From Streptomyces sp. GSL17-111 (lineage in GTDB: Bacteria > Actinomycetota > Actinomycetes > Streptomycetales > Streptomycetaceae): a stretch of 64,000 bases of DNA. Below the pieces are notes generated by a model. That model was given only the letters and a program-made list of their open reading frames with translations. It searched no databases and was not told the origin of the DNA. The DNA is taken from NCBI RefSeq assembly GCF_037911585.1, contig NZ_JBAJNS010000001.1, forward strand, positions 4,697,501 through 4,761,500, in the 5' to 3' direction. Positions 16,519 to 22,936 of this stretch are shown here, piece after piece (positions within the stretch are counted from its first letter, which is position 1; the number at the start of each line of letters is the position of its first letter). The translations under genes and the position numbers were made by a program.

Positions 16519-17415
16519 CTACGCAGAGCGCCCCGGCGGGGCGATGGACTCGATCCGGTGGTCGTGGTGCAAATCGGCGCCCCGCCGGAAGTCACCCGGG
16601 CTGATCCCCGTCTCCCGCCGGAAGAACCGGCAGAAGTACGCCGCGTCCGCCAGCCCCACCCGCGCCGCCACCTGCCGCACGGTCAGGTCCGTGCGGGCCA
16701 GCAGCCGCTTCGCCTCGCGGACGCGCGCCTCCCGCACCAACCCGCCCGGCGTCCGGCCCGTCGCCGCCTTCACCGCCTCCGCCAGGTAGCCGGACGTGAC
16801 GCCGATCCGGTCCGCGCAGACCCGCACCGACCACAGCTCCGGCTCCCCGCGCCCCACCAGCCGCACGAACTCCGCCGCCACCCCGCCCGGGCGTCCTACT
16901 CCCGCCCGCTCCGGGGCCGCCGCCCCGGGCACCTCGGAAGCGGTCAGCCGCCCCACCCGCGTCACCAGCACGTGCAGCAACGCCGCCAGCACACTCGCGA
17001 ACCCCTCCGCGCCGCCCCGGTACTCCGCGTCCAGCTCGGCCAGCAGCCGCCCCGTGCGCGCGTCCTCCGCCGCGTCCAGCGCCAGCCAGGGCCGCTCACC
17101 CGCGCGCCGCAGCACCTCCCGGTCCCCGGGGTGGTCCAGCAGGAAGTCCTCGGTGAACAGCACCACCGAACCCTCCAGCCCCACCACGTCCTCCCAGTGG
17201 TGCACCTGCCCCGGCACGATCACCCCCAGGTGCGGCGGACGCAGCTCCCACGGCGTCAGGTCGATGACGTGCCGCCCCGACCCCGCGGTGACGTGCACGA
17301 TCTCGTAGAACGTGTGCCGGTGCGGGAACGCCGCCCGCGACATCGGACCGATCGAGTCGAACGTCCCCACCGCGAAGGGGAGGACGTTCGGCATCGGCAC
17401 CGCCAGCCGGTGCAT
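16519..17415 (-). CDS. AraC-family regulator with cupin sensor domain
   Basis: 298 residues if started at MHRLAVPMPNVLPFAVGTFD; a longer start at 17484 is possible but adds low-complexity sequence. The N-terminal cupin (HRHTFYEIVHVTAGSGRHVI) would bind a small ligand. The C-terminal double helix-turn-helix has RIGVTSGYLAEAVKAATGRT and QVAARVGLADAAYFCRFFRR, then ETGISPGDFRR. It lies 39 bases upstream of the dioxygenase gene on the same strand, so the two may be co-transcribed and the regulator may respond to an aromatic substrate; that link is inference. Confidence 0.83.
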   Translation of the reverse strand: MHRLAVPMPNVLPFAVGTFDSIGPMSRAAFPHRHTFYEIVHVTAGSGRHVIDLTPWELRPPHLGVIVPGQVHHWEDVVGLEGSVVLFTEDFLLDHPGDREVLRRAGERPWLALDAAEDARTGRLLAELDAEYRGGAEGFASVLAALLHVLVTRVGRLTASEVPGAAAPERAGVGRPGGVAAEFVRLVGRGEPELWSVRVCADRIGVTSGYLAEAVKAATGRTPGGLVREARVREAKRLLARTDLTVRQVAARVGLADAAYFCRFFRRETGISPGDFRRGADLHHDHRIESIAPPGRSA

Positions 17416-17668
17416 GGGGAACGCCTGCTCCTCCTCCTCGCTTCCGCCTCCGGGTAACACCGTCGTCCCGCGCACGCGCCGCACGCCCCCTCCGCATCAG
17501 GCCCCGTCTTAAGGTCCAGACCAATCCTCGCCACGGTGCCACGTCCCGCCCCGCCACCACACCCCCACGACGCGTCCGACCCGCCCCGACCCGGTCCCGC
17601 CACCTCGGTCCGGGCGTCCTAGGATCGATCGGCCCGCCGCCCTCCCGCCGCGCCCCCAGGAGCCCCCG

Positions 17669-18334
17669 ATGACGTCCTCACCCGCCGTGCCGTCGCACGC
17701 CCCGGCGCACGGCGCGCGCGAGGAGGACGGCCACCGCCTCCCGCACCTGGCCTGGCACCTCGCCCCCGGCAGCCGCGTCTGCTCCTCCGCCGTCCTCGGC
17801 GGCGGCCTCGGCGCGCGCGACTGGGTCCTCAACGCCCAGGTCCCACCCGGCTACCGGCGCACCGACCCGGCCGCCCACCTCGCCGACATCGCCGCCCGCG
17901 CCGGACTGCGCGGCAGCGGCGCCGCCCTCATGACGGCCGCCGACGTGGACGCCGCCACCGAGGCGCACGACGACGGCGTGCACGCCGTCGTCACCACCGG
18001 GCTCGGCGTGCGCACCTGGGCCGCCTCCCCGGCCGCCGGACGGCTCGGCGCACCGGCGGCCGGGACCGTCAACATCGTCGTCCTCCTGCCCGTCCCCCTC
18101 GGCGACGCCGCGCTCGTCAACGCCGTCGCCACCGCCACGGAGGCCAAGGTGCAGGCCCTCCTGGACGTGGGCGCGGACTGCTCGGGCACCCCGTCCGACG
18201 CCGTCTGCGTCGTCGCCGCACCCCCCACCCCCGGCCGCACCCCGGAACCCTTCGCCGGCCCCCGCTCCCGCTGGGGCGCCCGCCTGGCCCGCGCCGTCCA
18301 CACCGCCGTCCTCGCCGGAGCCACCCCGACGTGA
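17669..18334 (+). CDS. cbiZ: Adenosylcobinamide amidohydrolase
   Basis: 221 residues, with CAGGAG upstream of the ATG. The CbiZ family signature is visible: SSAVLGGGLGARDWVLNAQV, then TTGLG, TVNIVVLLPVPLGDAALVNA and DCSGTPSDAVCVVA. The enzyme hydrolyses adenosylcobinamide to adenosylcobyric acid, letting cells salvage incomplete corrinoids. No other cobalamin gene and no obvious B12 riboswitch is next to it here, so its usual partners must be elsewhere. Confidence 0.9.
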   Translation: MTSSPAVPSHAPAHGAREEDGHRLPHLAWHLAPGSRVCSSAVLGGGLGARDWVLNAQVPPGYRRTDPAAHLADIAARAGLRGSGAALMTAADVDAATEAHDDGVHAVVTTGLGVRTWAASPAAGRLGAPAAGTVNIVVLLPVPLGDAALVNAVATATEAKVQALLDVGADCSGTPSDAVCVVAAPPTPGRTPEPFAGPRSRWGARLARAVHTAVLAGATPT

Positions 18335-18374
18335 CGCCCCGCTTCCCGCCGCTCGGGGCTGCCGCGCCCGGCCG

Positions 18375-18815
18375 CTACGGAACCCCCACCCCCGCCCGTG
18401 CCACCGGGGCCCCGACGACGAGCGGACCCCACGGCTGGAGCGCGTCCGCCGGGATCGGCTGAGCCGACAGGGAGTAGAGCAACTCCGCGTCCCGCGCGGT
18501 GACTCCGACGCGCCGCCCCGAACGCAGAGACGCCAACTGCTCCTCCTGGAGCGCGTGATCCGCCAGCCACGCCCGGAGGACGCCGCCCGGGTCCGGACTC
18601 CCGTCCAGCACCGGCCGCAGCACACCGGCGGGGAACGGGACCCGGCCGGGAACCGGGTCGAGCGCGTCGGCCAGCCGCGCCGCCTGCCCCCGCAACCACC
18701 GCACCGCCAGCCGTGGCGTCCACGCCCGGTGGCGGCCCAGCACGATCTCGTGCCCCGCCGCCAGCGGATGTGCCAACACCGAGCAGAGGTACCCGTCCGA
18801 CGCCACCCCGCTCAC
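18375..18815 (-). CDS. Hypothetical protein, third gene of an overlapping operon
   Basis: 146 residues from a GTG at 18815 that overlaps the preceding stop (GTGA). A longer frame exists but would run over the DUF7848 gene. The sequence has no signal or membrane segment: GYLCSVLAHPLAAGHEIVLG, then a region rich in Leu/Ala/Arg and a C-terminal half with a helical stretch LADHALQEEQLASLRSGRRV. I do not recognise the family. Tight overlap with two upstream genes implies a shared role. Confidence 0.6.
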   Translation of the reverse strand: MSGVASDGYLCSVLAHPLAAGHEIVLGRHRAWTPRLAVRWLRGQAARLADALDPVPGRVPFPAGVLRPVLDGSPDPGGVLRAWLADHALQEEQLASLRSGRRVGVTARDAELLYSLSAQPIPADALQPWGPLVVGAPVARAGVGVP

Positions 18816-19135
18816 CGCCACGCCCCCGGAACGGCCCGATAGGGACGACTGATCAATTCCCGGTATGAATAATGCTCGGGGTGTGCGGAGAGGTGCCGCA
18901 CAATCCATTGTCGTGCCCCCGACGGGTCCGTTCCGGGCCGTCCGCATTCCCCGCACACCGCGCACTGCGCGGCGAAGGTGACGTCCTCGGCGTCCGGTTC
19001 CCCGTCCGGCGCGATCCGGAACTCCCGGAACCGGTACGTCGCCCGCGACGACCCCTTTCCCAGTCCCGCCAAGTGCGCCTCGATTTCCCGGCTGAGCCGC
19101 TGGAGCCGGCCGCCCAGGCCGTCCGCCGCCGTCAC
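18812..19135 (-). CDS. DUF7848-type small zinc-finger-like protein
   Basis: 107 residues from GTG 19135, overlapping the upstream stop (GTGA). The core reads FREFRIAPDGEPDAEDVTFA, then AQCAVCGECG and WIVRHLSAHPEHYSYRELIS. This matches the DUF7848 pattern: a strand, a CxxC pair that could bind zinc, and a conserved His-rich helix. Such proteins are abundant in Streptomyces, often near XRE/DUF397 modules, and uncharacterised. Confidence 0.72.
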   Translation of the reverse strand: MTAADGLGGRLQRLSREIEAHLAGLGKGSSRATYRFREFRIAPDGEPDAEDVTFAAQCAVCGECGRPGTDPSGARQWIVRHLSAHPEHYSYRELISRPYRAVPGAWR

Positions 19136-19374
19136 CGCCCCACCCCCGCCCACACGACCGCCACCAGCGCCTTCGCCGTTTCGGGACGGCAACGCCCCAG
19201 CTCCACCAGCGGCCGTGGCGGGGTACTCGCACACGAGGCCACGTCCAGGCCGAGGGACGGAAGCACGATTCCCGCCGCCCTCAACGCGGAATCCAGCTCC
19301 CCACACACCCGTTCGGCCCGCTCGACTTCATCCACCGGTTCCCGTCCCATCCGCCGTGCTTTCACGTTTCGCAC
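19132..19374 (-). CDS. Small hypothetical protein, first gene of the DUF7848 operon
   Basis: 80 residues. An N-terminal helix (DEVERAERVCGELDSALRAA) leads to GIVLPSLGLDVASC and PLVELGRCRPETAKALVAVV. This pattern is common in small Streptomyces proteins encoded just before DUF7848 proteins, but no function is known. Its stop overlaps the start of the next gene. The IS element starts 51 bases upstream of its ATG, so the original promoter region has been split. Confidence 0.65.
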   Translation of the reverse strand: MRNVKARRMGREPVDEVERAERVCGELDSALRAAGIVLPSLGLDVASCASTPPRPLVELGRCRPETAKALVAVVWAGVGR

Positions 19375-19425
19375 TCACAGCATTACCGAACGACGTAGGC
19401 TCGAAAAGCGGGGGCCGGATGACTA

Positions 19426-19442
19426 CTGAGGTTGAACTCGTG
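19426..19442. repeat. IS630 left inverted repeat
   Basis: Seventeen bases identical to the reverse complement of 20572-20588. Similarity continues weakly inward for about ten more bases. Confidence 0.92.
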
Positions 19443-19457
19443 ATGTCGCTGGGTCGC

Positions 19458-20075
19458 TCAGGTGGGTCTGATGGTCAGGCCGGTCTCGGCGAGGCAGCCG
19501 TCTATGAGGTGGCTGCGGTATTGGATGTGGCGTAGGCCGTGTCGGATGCGCTGGACGAGGTGTTCGGGGGTGGAGAAGGCGACGTTGGAGAGCCAGCCGC
19601 GTCGCAGAAGGGACCAGATCCCCTCGACGGGGTTGAGGTCGGGTGCGTAGGGCGGCAGGTAGTAGATCGTCAGCCAGTCCCGGGAGTCGGCGAAATCCCG
19701 CAGGCCGGCGGCCTTGTGGACGTTGAGGTTGTCCCAGACCAGGACGATCGGGCCGCCGAGCTGCTGGTGGGCGGCGATCAGCAGGTCCCGGTAGTCGCGC
19801 CAGGAGAAGCTCTTACGTCCGTCGCGTCGGCCGTCGTCCCGGCGCGGCCGGTAGATCAGCCGGGACCGGTGGCCGGGTTTGTAGCAGGTCAGCGCGGCGA
19901 TCGATATCCGCCTGCGGGAACGGCCGCGGACCCGCACCACCGGGGTCCGGCCGCGCTGTGACCAGGTCTTCGCCTGCGGCGGCGTCATGGAGAATCCGGC
20001 TTCGTCCTCGAAGACGAGCCATGCTCCACTCACCGCCGCGAGTCTTCCGCGCAGGGCCACACCTCCCGGGCCCAA
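19458..20075 (-). CDS. IS630-family transposase, catalytic part (second frame)
   Basis: 205 codons in this frame. The DDE triad is visible: Asp in VFEDEAGFSM, Asp in LVWDNLNVHKA about 100 residues later, and Glu in PYAPDLNPVEGIW. It is in the -1 frame relative to the upstream part, which ends at 20030; the frames overlap for 46 bases. Many IS630 elements make the full enzyme by frameshifting. I see no classical A-run slippery site in the overlap, so either a different slip site is used or this copy carries a mutation. The apparent GTG/TTG starts in the overlap are not well placed for independent translation. Confidence 0.85.
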   Translation of the reverse strand: MGPGGVALRGRLAAVSGAWLVFEDEAGFSMTPPQAKTWSQRGRTPVVRVRGRSRRRISIAALTCYKPGHRSRLIYRPRRDDGRRDGRKSFSWRDYRDLLIAAHQQLGGPIVLVWDNLNVHKAAGLRDFADSRDWLTIYYLPPYAPDLNPVEGIWSLLRRGWLSNVAFSTPEHLVQRIRHGLRHIQYRSHLIDGCLAETGLTIRPT

Positions 20076-20524
20076 CCGGCCACCGCCTCGTCGTCCCGCT
20101 CGATGGCGCGGCGGGCCGGGACCTGGCAGGACCAGCCGTTGCGCACCAGGAGCTTGCGCACGCCCTGGATCGTGTAGGTCAGGTGGAAGCGTCGACCGAT
20201 CACCGTCTTCACCCGGCTCAGGGTCCAGCGCTGGTCCTCCCAGCCGTGAGCGGCCGGCCCCTTGGCCAGCTCCACCTCCAACTGGGCGAACTGCTTCTCG
20301 CTCAGCCTCGGCAACGATGCCGGACCCTGTGACCGCAGAGCCCGCGGACCACCCTCATCCCACGTCCGCCGCCACCGCTGCACCGAGCGGACGCTGACCC
20401 GCAGGTCCCTGGCGATCACCGAGCTCGCCTCGCCCTGGGCGAACCTCTCGGCGGCCTTCAGCCGTAACTCCTCGCGGAACTGCTGCCGTTCGGCGGTCAG
20501 CCCGCCCCCTTGTGGATACCGCAT
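20030..20524 (-). CDS. IS630-family transposase, DNA-binding part (first frame)
   Basis: 164 residues from ATG 20524 (MRYPQGGGLTAERQQFREEL). It carries a helix-turn-helix (GEASSVIARDLRVSVRSVQR) and a second winged-helix segment (TYTIQGVRKLLVRNGW), which bind the element ends. The frame stops at 20030 after WPCAEDSRR, whereas the catalytic domain continues in the -1 frame. Confidence 0.85.
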   Translation of the reverse strand: MRYPQGGGLTAERQQFREELRLKAAERFAQGEASSVIARDLRVSVRSVQRWRRTWDEGGPRALRSQGPASLPRLSEKQFAQLEVELAKGPAAHGWEDQRWTLSRVKTVIGRRFHLTYTIQGVRKLLVRNGWSCQVPARRAIERDDEAVAGWAREVWPCAEDSRR

Positions 20525-20571
20525 ACCCCGGTGATACCGCACCGGCGAGGAGCCGTCAGCCCCTACGACTC

Positions 20572-20588
20572 CACGAGTTCAACCTCAG
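20572..20588. repeat. IS630 right inverted repeat
   Basis: Perfect partner of 19426-19442, followed by the TA duplication at 20589-20590. Confidence 0.92.
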
Positions 20589-20646
20589 TAACTGTCAGTC
20601 ATCAACGGCGGTTATGACAACCGATCAGTCATGAGGGGAACACGCC

Positions 20647-21468
20647 ATGGCAGTTGAAATCGAAGGGCCGGACCCTTCGTCGTCCATGCTCGCCTTCTTC
20701 GGCTCCGAGCTCCGCCGCCTCCGGACCGAAGCGGGCCTCTCCCAAGGCGAGACCGCGAAGCGCGCCCACACCACCCAGTCGATGATCAGCAAACTGGAGG
20801 CCGCCCAGCGCGTACCGTCCGAGGAGCTGACGCGGGACCTCGACACCGCCCTCCACACCGACGGCCACCTCACCCGCCTCCACCCCCTCGTCCTCCGCTA
20901 CGCCTACCCGACCTGGTTCCTCCCGTACGTCGAACTGGAGCGGGACGCGACGTCGATCAAGACGTTCGAGAGCCAAGTCGTCCCAGGACTGCTCCAGACA
21001 GAGGACTACGCACGACCACTGCTGGCAAGCGGCCGCCCGGACAACCTGGACGACCTCGTAGCGGCCCGCCTGAGCCGTCAGCCGATCCTGGAGGAAGATG
21101 ATCGACCCCGCGCCTGGTTCGTCCTCGACGAGCAGGTCCTCCGGCGCCCCATCGGCGGCCATCAGGTCATGGTGAGGCAGCTTGAACGGCTGCTCGCGGC
21201 AGGGGAGGAGCCGAGGACAGTCATTCAGGTGGTGCCCGAACGTGTGGCCGCGCACCCAGGAGTGGAAGGAGCCTTCACGGTGCTCAGCCTTGATGAGTCA
21301 CCGGACGTTCTCTACGTTGACGGCTTCTCGCAAGGGCGAATTGGGCTGGAAGCACGCGAACTCTCGCACGCCCGACACGCCTATGATCTGCTCAGGGCCC
21401 TGGCCCTGTCGCACGAGGATTCTGCCGAGCTGATCCGTACTTACATCGTGAGGTACCGAACCAGATGA
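20647..21468 (+). CDS. XRE-family regulator with DUF5753 sensor domain
   Basis: 273 residues. The N-terminal helix-turn-helix reads LRRLRTEAGLSQGETAKRAH, then TTQSMISKLEAAQRVPSEEL. The C-terminal DUF5753 domain has IKTFESQVVPGLLQTEDYAR, AARLSRQPIL and YDLLRALALSHEDSAELI. This family regulates the small DUF397 protein encoded directly after it, and the pair is often likened to a toxin-antitoxin-like or developmental switch (BldB/WhiJ-type systems). It overlaps the DUF397 start by ATGA. The IS element ends 58 bases upstream. Confidence 0.9.
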   Translation: MAVEIEGPDPSSSMLAFFGSELRRLRTEAGLSQGETAKRAHTTQSMISKLEAAQRVPSEELTRDLDTALHTDGHLTRLHPLVLRYAYPTWFLPYVELERDATSIKTFESQVVPGLLQTEDYARPLLASGRPDNLDDLVAARLSRQPILEEDDRPRAWFVLDEQVLRRPIGGHQVMVRQLERLLAAGEEPRTVIQVVPERVAAHPGVEGAFTVLSLDESPDVLYVDGFSQGRIGLEARELSHARHAYDLLRALALSHEDSAELIRTYIVRYRTR

Positions 21469-21674
21469 ACACTGCGAAGGAACTGGCTGTCAGCTGGCGC
21501 AAGAGCAGCTACAGCAGCAGCAATGGCGGCAACTGCCTGGAGGTTGGCGAGGGCATCCCGGGAATCGTCCCCGTCCGTGACTCCAAGGACCCGAACGGCC
21601 CGGCGCTGAAGTTCACCGCCACCGGGTGGTCCGCCTTCGTGGCGGGGGTGTCGTCCGACCAGCTCCGTGCCTGA
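21465..21674 (+). CDS. DUF397 protein, first copy
   Basis: 69 residues; the ATG overlaps the XRE stop (ATGA). The DUF397 core is complete: WRKSSYSSSNGGNCLEVGEG, then PVRDSKDPNGPALKFTATGW and SAFVAGV. DUF397 proteins are partners of DUF5753 XRE regulators, as in WhiJ-type modules. Confidence 0.9.
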   Translation: MNTAKELAVSWRKSSYSSSNGGNCLEVGEGIPGIVPVRDSKDPNGPALKFTATGWSAFVAGVSSDQLRA

Positions 21675-21693
21675 TGACCGCAAAGGGATTCTG

Positions 21694-21897
21694 ATGCCCA
21701 TGACGTGGATCAAGAGCAGCTATAGCACCAACGGCGGCAACTGTCTTGAGGCGGGCTACGGCCACTCCGGGGTCATCCCTGTCCGTGACAGTAAGAACCC
21801 GAACGGCCCGGTTCTGAGGTTCGCCGCCGCCGACTGGTCCGCCTTCGTGAACGGCTTGGTCTCAGAGCCGATGCAACGCTCAGCCGACTGCCCGTAA
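21694..21897 (+). CDS. DUF397 protein, second copy
   Basis: 67 residues from ATG 21694 with AAAGGG upstream; a GTG at 21667 is a less likely start. WIKSSYSTNGGNCLEAGYGH, then PVRDSKNPNGPVLRFAAADW and SAFVNGL are close to the first copy, so this is a tandem gene duplication. The C-terminal extension (SEPMQRSADCP) differs. It is the last gene before the CRISPR locus. Confidence 0.88.
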   Translation: MPMTWIKSSYSTNGGNCLEAGYGHSGVIPVRDSKNPNGPVLRFAAADWSAFVNGLVSEPMQRSADCP

Positions 21898-22047
21898 CAG
21901 TTCCGACAGCGGTGCGCTGATCCACTTCACTGTCAGCCAGCCAGGGCTGACAGCCTTCTGACTCCGGGGCGGTCCCTTTGGGCCGCGCCGGAGCCATCTC
22001 GCGTGTGCGGGCAGCGGTCGCGCCTTTGACCACCCTACGCACGCGCG

Positions 22048-22693
22048 GAGACGATCCCCGCGCGTGCGGGGAGCAGCGCGCATGGTGGCGTCGCCTACGA
22101 GGCCGGCGCGGACCATCCCCGCGCGTGCGGGGAGCAGGGCGTGTCCACGGGGGTCTCCTGGGTGTTACCGGGGACTGGGACCATCCCCGCGCGTGCGGGG
22201 AGCAGCCGCGCTTTTACCGGAGGGGCCCGACCGGACGTGGACCATCCCCGCGCGGGCGGGGAGCAGATGGTCCGCCTCGGCGCGGACGTGTGCCTGGCGG
22301 GACCATCCCCGCGCGTGCGGGGAGCAGTAGTGCACGCTGATGACCGGATCGACGTTGGTGGGACCATCCCCGCGCGTGCGGGGAGCAGGTCGGTCATGCG
22401 TCCTCCTTTCGGTTCGGACAGGGACCATCCCCGCGCGTGCGGGGAGCAGTCGACCGCCCGACGCATCAGCGTGGCCGGGTAGGGACCATCCCCGCGCGTG
22501 CGGGGAGCAGGACCTTGATCTTCTTTTCGAGATGGACGCGGCGGGACCATCCCCGCGCGTGCGGGGAGCAGGGCGTGCACCGGGGGCTCCTTCAACGGGA
22601 TCGGGGACCATCCCCGCGCGTGCGGGGAGCAGCAGCCCGACGAGTTCGGCGACGGCGACTTCGAGGGACCATCCCCGCGCGTGCGGGGAGCAG
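22048..22693 (-). CRISPR. CRISPR array 1, type I-E, 11 repeats, 10 spacers
   Basis: On the plus strand the 29-base repeat reads GGGACCATCCCC, then GCGCGTGCGGGGAGCAG. By analogy with the E. coli handle (ATAAACCG; here ATGGTCCC) it is transcribed on the minus strand. Repeats end at 22076, 22137, 22205, 22266, 22327, 22388, 22449, 22510, 22571, 22632 and 22693. The one at 22048-22076 is degenerate and marks the leader-distal end. Nine spacers are 32 bases; the second from the distal end (22138-22176) is 39. One repeat (22238-22266) has a substitution in the loop. The leader lies to the right. Confidence 0.97.
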
Positions 22694-22762
22694 ACTGCGT
22701 GACCTGCGGGTTTATGGCGTGCGGTGCGAGTTTTCCATGACTTTCGCGGAATCCGGCAAATC
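22694..22762 (-). promoter_or_regulatory. Leader of CRISPR array 1
   Basis: Read on the minus strand, the 69 bases before the first repeat align without gaps to the 69 bases before array 2. I count about 49 identities, concentrated at the two ends; the last 19 bases differ at one position and end GGTCACGCAGT. This shared block fixes the orientation of both arrays and probably holds the promoter and the integration-host or Cas1-2 recognition site. Confidence 0.8.
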
Positions 22763-22936
22763 GTGCACAAGGTGCTCACTTCGCAGGTTGGTGTCCAGAG
22801 CTGCGGCAGCTCAAAGCGGTCATCGTAACGGTTGGGTCGGCGTCCCGGTGGCCACTCCGGTGAGGTCGAAACTTCCGTCGTCGCGATTCCTTCAACCGGC
22901 TGACGCGCGCTGTGCGTTGCGTGTATTCCTGTGCCC
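22763..22936 (+). promoter_or_regulatory. cas3 upstream region, possible leaderless promoter
   Basis: No ribosome site precedes the cas3 start. CTGACG (22900-22905) and TGTATT (22922-22927), 16 bases apart, resemble -35 and -10 elements. With that spacing transcription would begin close to the ATG at 22937, giving a leaderless mRNA. This is a by-eye proposal. Confidence 0.35.

Larger units (their letters stand above)
19426..20588 (-). mobile_element. IS630-family insertion sequence, 1163 bp
   Basis: The ends are perfect 17-bp inverted repeats, CTGAGGTTGAACTCGTG, flanked on both sides by TA (19424-19425 and 20589-20590). TA target duplication is the hallmark of IS630/Tc1-type elements. Two overlapping frames encode a helix-turn-helix part and a DDE catalytic part. 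Structure and ends look intact, so it may be active. It sits in the gap between the divergent DUF7848 and XRE-DUF397 operons. Confidence 0.92.

Noticed and set aside
17669..18334. B12 riboswitch upstream of cbiZ
   Set aside because: The roughly 250-base gap to the AraC gene shows no recognisable B12-box sequence by eye.
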